Positions 31,240 through 43,929 of a stretch of DNA of 64,000 bases are shown in pieces. The notes beneath the pieces were generated by a model. That model saw only the letters and a list, made by a program, of their open reading frames with translations, did not search any database and was not told where the DNA came from. Source of the DNA: Panopea generosa (taxonomy: Eukaryota; Mollusca; Bivalvia; Adapedonta; Hiatellidae). The position numbers and the translations under genes were made by a program. The stretch's first letter is position 1, and every line of letters begins with the position of its first letter. The stretch lies in contig CM055903.1 of the NCBI GenBank assembly GCA_029582155.1, positions 41,337,353 to 41,401,352 on the forward strand. The letters are read 5' to 3'.

Positions 31240-33300
31240 AACGCCTTAGCACCGTACAATTTTTTGAAAAATTTGTTAGAGACTCCTCGAAAAATTGTTT
31301 TTATTTTCATACAAGAAAACAAAAAAATATGCTATCCATCAATAAAAAAAGTGTTAGAATGTGGATTAAATGGATGAATTGGCATTTTCACTGGATTCAA
31401 CACTTACCGGTAGACTGTATGTAATAATTTTGTTTTTAAAAATCATTGGTGACGGACTTTTATTAGTTTCATTAGAGATGGGGCTTTATTAAGGAATAGT
31501 CAGTTGTTATTGGTTAAGATAACACTTTGATTTTTAATCTAAACGAGACGTATCATTCATTTCTGTATAAATGGTTTATGGGTTACTGTTAAATTGCCTG
31601 ACATCTCCATAGCAACAGGGTTCTCAAACTTGGTACAGTTGCACAGTCGTATATGCTACAATTATAAATAACTTTACATGAGGTACCAAAGTTGTCAGCA
31701 ATAGGCCTATACATTGTTCTCACAAATATATTATAGCTTTAACAATTGACCTGATGTGAGAGTGACTTATATCACATTGCCCACTGGCCGCATGGCATTG
31801 TTTGTCAAAGAAAATACAATATAGTTTTGCCTTATATGTTGTTTGTTTGTCTAAGGAAAATGGAAGCGTAGCAACCAATATCGATTGCTTATTGGATTAT
31901 CGACTTGTTAAATTGACAGCCCATCTCGGGTCAATGTGATAAGTTACCATTGGCCAAATACATAGATATCAACAGTAAACAGCTTATACTAACCCACTAA
32001 TTTTGTGAGACGACACTGTGATTGAGAAATAAGTTTTGATATTAATTACGCTGGGTTGCACCTGTCCATTACCATTACTGACAGCTACCTTGGAGAGGGA
32101 CAATATTTACATTGTAGACAATATAGTAATTAATATGATTCATGTCATTTCGGAAATACGTTCTAGAAGCTCATGTTCATATCCTCAACAGCCAGTTAAA
32201 GAACTATAGGGCCTCACTCCATTGTGTGATTTAGATTTTCTGTGTTTCTTTTTCTGATTATCTCTGACTTCCTCTATCTAAAGTTGGTTGGTTGTAAAGT
32301 TTTTGAAGCATTTCAAAACCATTTACCAAAATTGTCACAGAAGTTGCTAATGTGTACCAAAACATTTTAAAACTACATTTTTGCATTCGCCTGGGCTTCC
32401 GTTGCTTTCACTTTAAATATACTCTTTTGTGCTATGTCTATTTTTTTTGTTTTATGTTCATTGTTGTATTAATTGGATATAAATGAAATCTGTAATTTTG
32501 TATAATTTATTTGCTTTATGAAAGCAGCGATGATCATCTCTCAACATTTTTATGCTGATTGCTTGTATAATTTTATGGTTGTTGTATCTTAAAGGTATTA
32601 TATCAGGATTAAAGGGCTATTAATGTCTTAATAATAAAATAAAATGTATACAAAGCATCTCAAAGTCATAAATAGATAATATTCAAATGGTTTGGTATAT
32701 CAAATCCACCAAAACATGACAAAAATAATAGTTCAATCAGAGTGGTCAACTTGAAACAAAATCCCCATTCTAAAAATAAACAACACTTAGATACTGCTTG
32801 ATGACCTTCTCATTGTCATTTAGTGTCTTTCTAAGATGAAATATATTCTGCGTATGTGAAATTGTAAACCATTTTGACAGATCAAATCGGAATAAAGTGA
32901 CTCGTCAGTTACATAAAAAATATGTTGTAATTTTAAGTGGGAAATCTATTTTAGTCAACTTGGACGTGTAGCCAGTGTTAGGAATTCCCTTTTCAATATA
33001 TTGTTTAATAGATATTCTTATGGCACAATGGGGTTAGTGAGAATATATATATATAGGCATGATTTATTAGAAAAAAAGTTTTTTTGGCCAATCCTGACAT
33101 ACTTCCTTTAAGAAAGCTGCTTGTATGCTTCATCATATATGTTTATGGCGAAAATATTTTGTGAATTAAGATATAATGAAAATAAGCCTCTTAATCAATT
33201 ATTTATTAGCTGTAATTGGATTAATAACATTATAGACTTATAAACTGTAAAGTAGATACACAGTTTTAAATTACTTTTTGGAAATTTTCCAGAATGTTGA
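31240..33300. other. Stretch with no recognised feature
   Basis: AT-rich, no supported exon, SINE or TIR element. Short runs of 'taaaataaaa' and an (AT)n at 33043-33055 occur. Confidence 0.5.
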
Positions 33301-33354
33301 TAATCTACTACATTGTGTATATATTACATATCTTTCTGGAATATACCAGTAATC

Positions 33355-33840
33355 AAGTACATGGTAGACAACCAGTCATTTTGTAAAGTATAATTTATTA
33401 GGCAGATAATCAACTACTGATTTTTCCCCCCTTTTTCATATAATAAACTACATATAAAGATCTCTGGTTATTCAAATAAACAACTTATTCAGTGAAAAGG
33501 TAGATTATACACTTTTTGGTAGATCATCAACTTTCTAGTAGTTTGTCAACTTTCTGGTAGTTTGTCAACTTTCTGGTAGATTATCAACTACATGGTCAAT
33601 AATCAACTACATGACAGACATGGTAAATAATGAAATAAGAGTATAGGGGCAGATAGATTAATCAATAAAAATGTGGATTATCAACTATCTGGTAGTTTGT
33701 CAACTACACAAGTCAGTAATCAACTACACATTGACCTGATAGATAGTCAGCGCAGGGTTGGATTATCCATAGTGCTGTGAATTAGTTGATTTACCTAAAA
33801 AAAATTAACTACACAAAAAAAATAATCAACTACATTGTAG
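33355..33840 (+). repeat. Degenerate 'atcaactac..tggtag' repeat
   Basis: 'tagt(t/a)tgtcaactttctgg' and 'aatcaactaca' recur about every 20-40 bp, more than fifteen times. The clearest block is 33515-33600. Confidence 0.7.
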
Positions 33841-34278
33841 ATACCATTTTTACAAATTTTAAAACCATACCATAGTCCACCTAGACAGTGCACAGTGTGG
33901 TGAGATTTGGAGATTTATTTAAAGTGACGTCTGCTCACTGCCTGGGAGATTAAAAGTGACGTCTGTTCACTTCCTGTACGTTGTTGTTATGGAGTGATAT
34001 ACATAGGTGAAACTACTTCTTTGTTCTGCAAAAGCTAATCACAAGAAATCATTTCTCAAGTTTTGATATAATTAAACGAACAAAATAAAATTTATTTTAT
34101 TTTAAATGTTGATTAAAAAGCTACAAAGATGATGCAATCACTTTTGATTGCGTGGGTGAGTGTTATTTGGACTTGTTAATGTGAAAACATCGCAAAGAAG
34201 AGAAATGTGGAATTCTTACATGTTTCATTGGGCAACCATGGTTTATTTTAGTATATTTTAGAGAAGAAAGCTTAATTA

Positions 34279-34434
34279 AAGCTTGTTTGAACTGCTCTCA
34301 AGTCTGCTTCCAGGATACAACCAATACTGAGTATTGTTTTTCGAGAGACATCAGGTTGAGATGGGGATCGAACCTGCAACCGTTGGCTTGAGCTGCCAAC
34401 ACTCTATCCACTACATTATTGCTCAATCTTCTTG
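34279..34434 (-). mobile_element. tRNA-derived SINE, family B, copy 1
   Basis: Minus-strand copy with inverse B box 'gggatcgaacctgcaacc', inverse A-box region 'aacactctatccactaca', and a left body 'gaactgctctcaagtc' then 'gtattgtttttcgagaga'. Further copies are at 39052, 56466 and 60362. Confidence 0.75.
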
Positions 34435-35353
34435 ATAGAACCGAATCTCTTCCAGTGATTGGGTAGGATATACATCTCAACATATATATAGCTGTACAAC
34501 TCAACGTGCGATCTCATTTGATACAACCAGAAAAAATACATCGGTTGCACAAATAAAGTCATTTTTGTTTTACTCATTTCGTTTAATAATAGGTGTAGAA
34601 ATATACACCCGACAGTTTATTGGATAGAATTACAAAAACAAAAACAAAAAAAATCCTCCCAATTTTTAACATTTTAATAATTTCACTAAATAAACACTTT
34701 AATTTATAGATGGGTACCCGAGCCTATTATTTATTTAAATACTTGTACTTGTAACAAAGAAGTAGTTTTATCTTGAATACCAGTCTAATTGCATGTAAAT
34801 CAAAGTGTTGTTTTGTTTTTATAAAAAAATACTCATTTTAAAGTTGTATGTATTACTTGTGTTTGTTAAAAACTGTCTTATTTACTGTTTTATCGTTTTT
34901 AAATCCTTTCAAATTTCAGCTGCAAAGATTAATTAATCAATTTGTTCAAAATTTGTATTTTGTTGTCCAGTTGTGAGAGGAGATATAGGGGACCAAGTGG
35001 GTGTCAATTTTTATTAAATAACAATTTTAGTGCTGTGTTGATGGTTTACTGTGACAAAACAGAATTGATAAAAAAATAAGAGATTTTATCATGACTTTAA
35101 TGAACTTTTTATTTGATGTAAAATGTATTTTTTTATATATTTTTGTCATAATATTTGGTTATAATTTAGAGTATACCGCTAAAATGTCCTCAGTGTAATT
35201 TAGATTAATTATGAGATTTTGTTAATTTTCAAAAGCTCTAATTTAATTTTAAATTTATTTGTGCAAATCTTTTAATTATTCTGTATAAACTTTTTTTTTT
35301 AAACAAAATGCAACACTGAAGTTGATTCAGTTTCATATCTACTAATTTAGATT

Positions 35354-35550
35354 AGCAGAGTGCGTAGTCCAGTGATGGAGTATCAGACCCAGGATCGGAG
35401 GGTCGTGGGCTCGATTCTCCGCCACGGCTATGACTGTAATGTCATATTTGTTAATAAATCTTGTCCCTGGGACAGAACCACTTAAGCGGGACAACTGAAT
35501 CACGAGACATTTGCTGCTGAAGCAAGTGAAAATATGTTATGTTTATGTTG
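35354..35550 (+). mobile_element. tRNA-derived SINE, family E
   Basis: The head 'gcagagtgcgtagtccagtg' with B box 'gggctcgattctccgcc' is followed by a body 'cttgtccctgggacagaacc' and 'ctgctgaagcaagtgaa'. It is a single copy in this window. Confidence 0.6.
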
Positions 35551-35904
35551 ATATTTTGTTCAAAATCAAATCAAAATCTCTCCTTGATTTAATATCATTC
35601 CATTTATAGTTTGAATGCACATGTACATGGATAGCGAGTTATAACAATGATGGTATGGTTAGAGTGTGTGATTAATGTGAATTTATGTACAAAAAAGGGT
35701 TTCCATTATGTATAATGATGACGATACATAATTATAGAATTACTTGCACAGCAAATATTAGATAGAATGTATGCATTATCACATCTTTGATCTAAATACC
35801 TCTCTATTAAATCTGAAATGAAATCAAGATAACAGTTTTGAATAATTGTTTCTGTATCGAGCGATTTCTTTTTCATTGCATATGTGATCAACAGTTTAGA
35901 GTAA

Positions 35905-36195
35905 GGTAACAGTCAAAAAGACTATTAAAAGAAGATCCAGCTTAAACAGGTATTTAAAATAAGGTCACAGTAAAACAGGTCATTAAAGTAAGGTCACGGT
36001 CAAACAGGCCATTAAAGTAAGGTCAAGGACAAACAGGGTATTAAAATAAGGTCACAGTCAAACAGTTGATTAAAATAAGGTCAAACAGGTTATTAAAATA
36101 AGGTCAAGGTCAAATTGACCATCAAAGTAAGGCCAATAAGGTCAAGGTTCAACAGACCACCAAAACTGTTCTAATAATGGTGAAATATACCATTA
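35905..36195 (+). repeat. ~29-bp tandem repeat ('attaaagtaaggtcacggtc')
   Basis: About nine units of 'attaaa(a/g)taaggtcacagt' plus 'caaacaggt' with indels. Moderately diverged. Confidence 0.85.
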
Positions 36196-36641
36196 AGGTC
36201 AAATATTTTTTAAAAAAGGTGATTTTATGATAAAGAGAGGTATTTTAGCGTATAGATTTGTGTGAATGGTTTGAGTGCAATATTTATTTTTTCACGAATT
36301 TCTGTGCAATAGTAACGCCCATGATAGTCACGATTAATATGTAAATAGTATGTACAGTATTCAGGAGATACGAGTCGCCACGGAGACGCTCAAATCAATA
36401 TTTATTATAACTGTATATATGCGAGTGTCTGCCACTTAAACAGATTGTTGTAAATTATCGAAGTTAAAATGACGTAAATCAACATGGCCTCCATTTTCTC
36501 CCTTTGTGAAAAAAACCTGACAAAAATTTTATGATCTTAAAAGGTTTCATTCTTTTATTCATTATAGAAACAATTTTTGTGTAAATGTGAACTGTGTCAG
36601 TATATTAATAGACAGCTTCAGTATGTTGAGGAGTATGTGAT

Positions 36642-36914
36642 ACCGTATACCCGTGAATAAACATCCCCGGGGCTAGGCATTTTGCAAATGGGGGTGGGGG
36701 CGTTTATTTTGGCCAAATTTTTAGTATGAAATGTGTGTAAAATGCCATCCAAGACACTGCCAGTAATGAAACATTAAGTCAGCTTTGAACCAGACTTGAA
36801 ATGTACATGTAATTTATTTGTATTAAAGACAAACTTACAGTGTGTCAAGTCATTTTATTTTCTATAAAAAAGTGGGGATGGGGTGGGGGGGACATTTATT
36901 ATTGGGTATATGGC
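36642..36914. mobile_element. TIR element (MITE-like, ~273 bp)
   Basis: The left end 'ccgtatacccgtgaataaac' then 'atcccc', and the right-end inverse 'ccatatacccaataataaat' then 'gtcccc', form inverted repeats of about 26 bp with a few mismatches. Inside each terminus is a G/C-rich run. The interior is non-coding. No clear target duplication is visible, so the superfamily is not assigned. Confidence 0.65.
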
Positions 36915-37060
36915 TGATGGAAATAAATTAAAGTGAACTGAAACTCAAGATGAGAGGATTTGTGAGTATACATGGTCTGAGATTTGTGACATTGTTTCTC
37001 AATTGTAGACTCTATATGTTTATTGGCTTAAATGTCATTGTATGGTTTTTATCCAAAGCT

Positions 37061-37490
37061 GAAACCGTGATCTATAAATCAGCATTGAAATAAACATAAC
37101 TTATAAAATCAGAACTGAAACTGGCATGTTCAATAAATCAATGCTGAAACCGTGATCTATAAATCAGCACTGAAATAAACATAACTTATAAAATCAGAAC
37201 TGAAACTGGCTTATAAAATCAGAACTGAAACTGGCATGATCAATAAATCAATGCTGAAACTGTGATCTATAAATCAGCGCTGAAATAAACATAACTTATA
37301 AAATCAGAACTGAAACTGGCATGATCAATAAATCAATACTGAAACCATGATCTATAAATCAGCGCTGAAATAAACATAACTTATAAAATCAGAACTGAAA
37401 CTGCCATGATCAATAAATCAATGCTGAAACCGTGTTCTATAAATCAATGCTGAAATAAGCATGACTTAAAAATCAGTACTGAAAAACATC
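37061..37490 (+). repeat. 85-bp tandem repeat, 5 copies, with a 25-bp inner repeat
   Basis: Copies begin with 'gaaaccgtgatctataaatc' at 37061, 37146, 37256, 37341 and 37426. The 110-bp spacing of the second copy is due to an extra 25-bp 'cttataaaatcagaactgaaa' unit. The 85-bp unit itself is made of three shorter 'ataaatcag..tgaaa' blocks, so it has two levels of periodicity. Confidence 0.95.
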
Positions 37491-38432
37491 AGTTTAATTT
37501 TTCAGAGTAGGTTAACTTGGTTGTGCAACTATTGACGTCATTTCATCTTCGATTTTAACAATACGAATTGTATGTAAATAAATTGTAAAGCTGTTCAAAT
37601 GTACAGTAACTTGTAGTCTAGGATTACTTGTATTTGAATGTATAAAAATACTTTAAAAAAAAAGAGAAGAAAATAGGCCAATGAAACAAATAAATTTCAA
37701 TGCAATTAAATTTTAAGACTGATTTTACATTAATGTGTCAGTGTTATTTTAAAATGAGTGTTTTAGTCTAAATGAAGGTTGCGGTTACATATGTAGAACT
37801 TTTCTTTAGAATCTCAATGACAGGGTTTTGGGACTTTGCTTTATTCAAACTGTGTGTGGTACTAATGTTTTTAGTTACTCCACCAAATAGTCACATGCTA
37901 ACTCCTGATTTTTTATTATAAACTAACACAGTGTTCTGTTTTATAACCAAGGAGGATAACTCTAAATTGATTCGAGTATGAGTAGGGAGAGGGAGGATAA
38001 CTCTGATCAGATATTAAATTATGTCTTTCTTATTTATATTTAATCAGAACAAAAGGTAAACAAGTAAACTGCAAATTATGCCTTTTCATTATAATGACAT
38101 GTTAAAATCTTTTTTTTCTGGCAGAATTCAAAATTCAAACTTCACTGAACTCCTTGACAAACTGGTTGAATGAAATTAAAAAAAAAGTTTCTTAGATTTT
38201 GGGATTGCAGATTTTTATAGTTACAATATATTCACTGTGAAAAAAAAATTGCTTTCGTGGTTGTGAGTAAACTTAAAAAAAAAATGCTTTCATGGTTGTG
38301 AGTAAATTTAAAAAAATTGGTGTGTTTTGGTTCAAAACTGCATTGCACATAATGTATGTATCATTTTTATTAATAAATATGTATCTAGATTTTGCAGTGA
38401 CAGTTTTCATCATAAGATTTTCTTTCATTAAT

Positions 38433-38460
38433 TATAATAATAATAATAATAATAATAATT
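38433..38460. repeat. (AAT)n microsatellite, about 9 units
   Basis: Perfect trinucleotide run between 'ttaatt' and 'attataaa'. The ORF at 38292-38543 with an NNNN run arises from it. Confidence 0.95.
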
Positions 38461-39051
38461 ATAAAACAAGCACTTACTCCTTAATTTTTAGCATAATAAT
38501 TTTACCTGATTTTATATCCTTTTTAAACAAAATAAAAACTTAATATAGAATATTTATAAACAGTGTACTTAAATTCAGTGAACCTGATATTTTCCGCCGA
38601 TGCCTGAAAGTTGATATTAATAATGACTGTTGCTCGTTAGGATTCAATATTGATAGATAAGAGTCGATGTAAAATACTCATATTAAAAGCTGATGAATTA
38701 TGAGAAGTATTATTTTAGTCACTTGAGCTGTGATAGTGTACTCATGAATATTCGGAAGATGAATGTTCTATTGTCATGGCAACAAAATACTAAATATGTG
38801 GTTTTTAGTGATTGGTTGTTTGAATGACGAAGGTATTGTGTATTGGGTAACGTTTTGTTGTATTGTTTTATTCACACAGATTATGTATGAAAGAAAATAA
38901 AAACATTTTAAATTTTATTGAATTAGTTGTAATTTGTTTTTTATCAGCAGACGTCTGATATTGCCAGTCCAACTTCACAGTTTTTATCATCTGATTTTTA
39001 AGAGTTTGGTTTATACTTATTTATTTAAGCTCAGTTGTGAAGAAAGCTCAA

Positions 39052-39200
39052 AGCTTATACGAACTGCTCTCGAGTCCGTTCCTGGATAGAACTACTACTG
39101 AGTGTTGTGTTTTTCGGAGAGGCATCAGGTCAAGCTGAGGATTGAACCTGCAGCCTCTAGTGTGAGCGACCAACACTCTATCCACTACACTACCACTATG
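39052..39200 (-). mobile_element. SINE family B, copy 2
   Basis: Contains 'gaactgctctcgagtccg', 'gagtgttgtgtttttcgga', inverse B box 'ggattgaacctgcagcc' and 'caacactctatccactacac'. Same order as copy 1. Confidence 0.78.
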
Positions 39201-39966
39201 CTTTTAAGGAGCGTAACACTCTTTTTAACACATAACAGGTTAATTTATGTATGGCATATCCAGAATGAATCTGAGTAGAACCAGTTCTTCTGCAAACTGT
39301 CTCAAATAAAATTTTTGGACCAATCCAAACTCAAATCCGTGTCCTGAGCGGTGAAAGGCAAGTAATCTGGAGATGGAGTCTTTCAGACCACCCTACACAG
39401 AGAACATTTTTATTTGTTTAACTTAGGAAACGGGGATGCATTTCACAAAAAAACTTGTGACAAAAATTGTTGTAAATGTAAACAAACAATTATTCGTAAT
39501 ATTTTTAATACTATTTCAAATATACCCAAAGTTGGCTCAAATCATGCAGAAAAGGATTTATTTTCTAGAATCTCAAGTTATTTTTGTGAAATGCAGCCCT
39601 GATGTCTAGAGAATCATTTTTTGACTCAAAAGTTGGATTAATTCAGACTCATGTGGTTTCTGTTGTCATGTACTGTATTCTCATTTAATTTTCTATGAAA
39701 TGTGAATTCTGAATTTCACTTTGCCAGGCAATATCTCGTCATATTGCATTCTTAAAGGGACACATGCAGTTTTGACAGACTCTCACATTGCCAGGCAAAA
39801 TTTTGCCATATTGTATTGTTAAAAGGACACTTTGCAGTTTTCGCAAGTAACAGGCAAAATTTCTCAAAAAGATTTTTTAAGCGAACCGGACTCGAATCTA
39901 TGACCTTGGCGGTAAGAGGTAAACTGATCTTGAGATAGCACCCTAGACCTTGTTCACGGAGGACCT

Positions 39967-40145
39967 GGGCCCAGTTAGCTCAGCTGGTTGCGCATCTGAC
40001 TATCAATCGAGGGGTTGGGAGTTTGAATCCCGAGCCTGACCAGTCTCTGTGATGATTGAGATACTTCATTGTGTCTCTTTGTCATTCATATGATCTCTCA
40101 TTGCTGATTCAAGTGGAAAGGTTATCACTTACTTGTGGAGTCCAG
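39967..40145 (+). mobile_element. SINE family A, copy 9 (3'-truncated)
   Basis: Full tRNA-like head 'ggcccagttagctcagctgg' with intact A box and B box 'gagtttgaatccc'. The body stops at 'cacttacttgtggag', before the usual 3' half. It is preceded at about 39885-39955 by an inverse B-box-like piece of another SINE ('gactcgaatctatgacct'). Confidence 0.85.
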
Positions 40146-40533
40146 TTAATGTAAGATTACAGAATATTACTCATACATGTTTTTTTTTTCAAAACCAAAA
40201 ATATGACATCACCAGTTTTATAAAATATGTTGATAATTTCTTGTTGCAAAATTACTTTGACATCAATATTTTCATATTGTTATACGTTCACAGGTATATC
40301 ATCATGTAACCAGTTTCTTCCATACACTCCGAATTTCATGCACTTTGTGAATATCAGTTTTTTTGTTTTTTTTGAGAACACAAGAATTAATGATGTCAGT
40401 CGCCCTCTGGAGTTTCTTACAAAATGTAAACAAACTCCAACACAGGACAAACAATATGAAAGCACACAACACAGTGGTAATTTCTATGCGAACACAATAT
40501 AAATGAAAAAATACCAGTTGTGTTTAGTTTTAA

Positions 40534-40766
40534 CCCTTTACTTCATATAGATGCCTTTGGACACCTCTAATATAGAAGGCTTTGGACACCTAATATAGAA
40601 GGCTTTTGAATTATTGGGTGAATTATGTTTATATTAACTGACAGAGTGGAAAACAGTGCAGGAAGTGTTCAGATTGCTCGTTACGAGCAATCTGAACTCT
40701 TCCTGCACTGTTTTCAAAGGCCTTCTGTGATTGGTGCGGGAAAACGCGTATCTATGAAGTAAAGGG
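40534..40766. mobile_element. Hairpin MITE with piggyBac-type ends, copy 3 (233 bp), with a visible empty site
   Basis: Inverse orientation to copies 1 and 2. The left end CCCTTTACTTCATATAG follows TTAA (40530-40533). The right end is 'atgaagtaaaggg' followed by taaa (one T short of TTAA). The central palindrome is at 40649-40715. The right duplicated segment has plain 'ttttaaaaaagaaa' at 55007-55020 where this element sits, with TTAA at 55009-55012. Confidence 0.9.
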
Positions 40767-41164
40767 TAAAGAGAAAACAATATTTACGGGCATGAAAACT
40801 GGGTACACCAGGATACATGTTAATTTGATATGTGAACAGGGATATGACTCAATTTCAGCATTACTCTGTGTCTCATTAAAGAAAACACGTTTCTGTTCCA
40901 GTTAAGATTTATTTCAGTAAAGACAAGATTAGCAACTTTTCAACAATATACAGTGGAATTAAACATACTCATACATAGACTATACAAATCAATAGTTAAC
41001 AATCACTAACACATTTGTTATATGACACACAAAGAAAGTTACTCTATTGCATGATTTATGTCATTTAGACTTCATCAAAGATAATAACACACATATGGAA
41101 AACAAGAGGGCAGCAATGGCATTAAGTTGCTCGTCATGGCATCAGAGAACCATGGCAAATAAAG

Positions 41165-41546
41165 AAATGTCTAATAGTTTTTCATTTAAATATATTTTGT
41201 ACAGTCATATATTACACAGAGCAAATAATGTAATAATACACACATATAATCATTTACGTAAAAAAACATAGAATATATCTTCTTTTTTAAAGCAGAAAAA
41301 GAATAGTAGATAGTTTTTCAATCTCAAACAATACATATTTTCTTATCCATAAGAAGTGTAAAAATGTTTTTGTATTTAATATATGAAAGAAAAAAATTTT
41401 GAAGTAAAATAAGACGATAGATGAGTAAGTAAAATAGAAAAGAAAGTCTTAGCAGACATACGCGTAAAATTGAATGTTTAAGTTAGTTTTTTGTGTTCAT
41501 AACGAATCAGTTGTTAAGGATTAAAAATTAAAATGTCTAATAGTTT
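41165..41546. mobile_element. Retroposon-like insertion with 16-bp target duplication
   Basis: A 350-bp AT-rich segment (41181-41530) is bounded by exact 16-bp direct repeats aaatgtctaatagttt at 41165-41180 and 41531-41546. The right duplicated segment lacks it and has one related 'aacattcattagttcaag' at about 56161-56178. Target duplications of this length are typical of LINE-mediated insertion. The inserted sequence matches no family known to me and ends 'gattaaaaatta'. Confidence 0.7.
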
Positions 41547-43929
41547 AGGAGTCACAAAGTGGACATTTATTACCCAAATAAGACCTGTTCATGAAATTGA
41601 CTGATGTCTGCAAGGCAACATAATGTAATATTTGACAATTCAAGGCATATGTTGTCCAATTTGGCCAGTTTAACATCTTATAGTAATATAAAAAAACGTG
41701 TAATTTTTGTCAATTTCTAATAACTAGATGCCAAAAGGTTACAATATTGAGTTACATACCTGTGATCAAACGATGTCTGTTTATTGTGAACATTTGCGGC
41801 AGGTTTACAATCTATAGAGTGGACTCCAAATATTGAACCTATTTTTGAATTCTGACCTTGAACCTTTAAGTGTGACCTTAACCTTTGACCTATGGTCATG
41901 GGTTTTGCATGCGACACAATTTGATTAAGGCAAACATTTTTGCCATGTTATTTAAAAATCTGTCATGGTTTACAAGATATATCACATCAGCAGGAAATTT
42001 GTACCTATTTCTGACGTTTAACCTCCTAGTGTGACCATTGCGCTATGGACCTTGGTCTCAAATGTGACACTTTCTTTCATTATGGTGAGCATTTGTTCCA
42101 TGTTATCAAATTTGAAAATTCCTCTATGCAGGTGAAAGCTACAGCCCGGAAAAGATCTGACAGACGCACAAGCACATCCACTGAACTGCCATTGTTTACC
42201 CCAAGCAAGCTCAAAATAAATGTAGGTGTTGGAGTGATCACATAGTCAAATTCATGACAATAAACTTAATAGCTTATAACTCAAGGCCCTAATTTTCCAA
42301 ATCGACCAGTTCAAGATCTTATGTTTATGTAACTACTGTGGTAAATATGGTCAATATCTAATAATTAATTTCAGATGTTAATGTGTATACAAGTTCAAGC
42401 TAAGGACTGTTTGATGATTCAAGGGCTATAACTCAGCTATTTATGCTCCAATTTGGTAAGTCCAATAACACAACTGAGATCCTATTGTTATATAACTACT
42501 GCATATATTTCTATTCCATTAAGATCCAATAATAAATGCCTGTGATAGAGATATCTAATTCTGATAATTCAATGGCTATAACTCAGTCATTAATATCTAA
42601 TTTGGTCAGTTAAAAAACTGGTCTAGTGATCTCAAAGCAATTTCTTATAATTTAATAGCTATAACTCAGTCATTATTACCAGATTTGGCCAGTTCTAAAA
42701 CTTATTCATTGATCTCATGGTTAATTATCTACAATGCAAGTTTGAACCAATCCAAAGAAAACGCTTGGGCTGGAGTGTATCGGAGACGGTGGACAACAGA
42801 TGCAGTGTGATCAAAAAACCTCACTAGTGTCATTAGCTCAGGTGGGTAAAAAATATTTACTTTATCTTCATTTGATTCATGTGGTTATATTAAATGATTA
42901 ACAAAGTCATATAATGTTTTCATCCGCAAAAGATGAATTTGTTCTAAGTCTTGATAATCAACACTCCCAAACAGGACCATGTCACAGATGAATTGGTCTT
43001 AATCTTGTTAATCAACACTCCCAAACAGAACCATGTCACAGATGAACTTGTTTTTAGTCTTGATAATCAACACTCCCAAACAGGATCATGCCACAGATGA
43101 ATTTGTTCTTAGTCATATTAATCAACACTCCCAAACAGGATCATGTCACAGATGACTTTGTTCTTAGTCTTGTTAATCAACACTCCCAAACAGGATCATG
43201 TCACAGATGAACTTGTTCTTAGTCTTGTTAATCAACACTCCCAAACAGAACCATGTCACAGATGAACTTGTTCTTAGTCTTGTTAATCAACACTCCCAAA
43301 CAGAACCATGTCACAGATGAACTTGTTTTTAGTCTTGATAATCAACACTCCCAAACAGAACCATGTCACAGATGAACTTGTTTTTAGTCTTGATAATCAA
43401 CACTCCCAAACAGAACCATGTCACAGATGAACTTGTTCTTAGTCTTGTTAATCAACACTCCCAAACAGAACCATGTCACAGATGAACTTGTTTTTAGTCT
43501 TGATAATCAACACTCCCAAACAGGACCATGTCACAGATGAACTTGTTCTTAGTCTTGTTAATCAACACTCCCAAACAGAACCATGTCACAGATGAACTTG
43601 TTTTTAGTCTTGATAATCAACACTCCCAAACAGGATCATGCCACAGTTGAATTTGTTCTTAGTCATATTAATCAACACTCCCAAACAGGATCATGTCACA
43701 GATGAATTTGTTCTTAGTCTTGTTAATCAACACTCCTAAACAGGATCATGTCACAGATGAATTTGTTTCTAGTCTTGTTAATCAACACTCCCAAACAGGA
43801 CCATGCCACAGATGATTTTTTTCCTAGTCTTGATAATCAACACTCCCAAACAGAACCATGTCATAGATGAATTTGTTCTTAATCTTGATAATCAACACTC
43901 CAAACAGGATCATGTCACAGATAAATTTA

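Larger units (their letters stand above)
40215..42931. repeat. Left copy of a ~2.6-kb duplicated segment flanking the 55-bp array
   Basis: Blocks match the right copy (54772-57410) in the same order and orientation: 'gagaacacaagaat' (40375/54869), 'gggatatgactcaatttcag' (40849/55084), 'cttagacttcat'-type (41064/56059), 'aataagacctgttcatgaaa' (41577/56207), and 'tactttatcttcattt' (42857/57332). Divergence is substantial. No supported gene is present; ORFs here (40227-40502, 41047-41271 and others) lack domains. It may be an old local duplication or two copies of one transposon. Confidence 0.75.
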
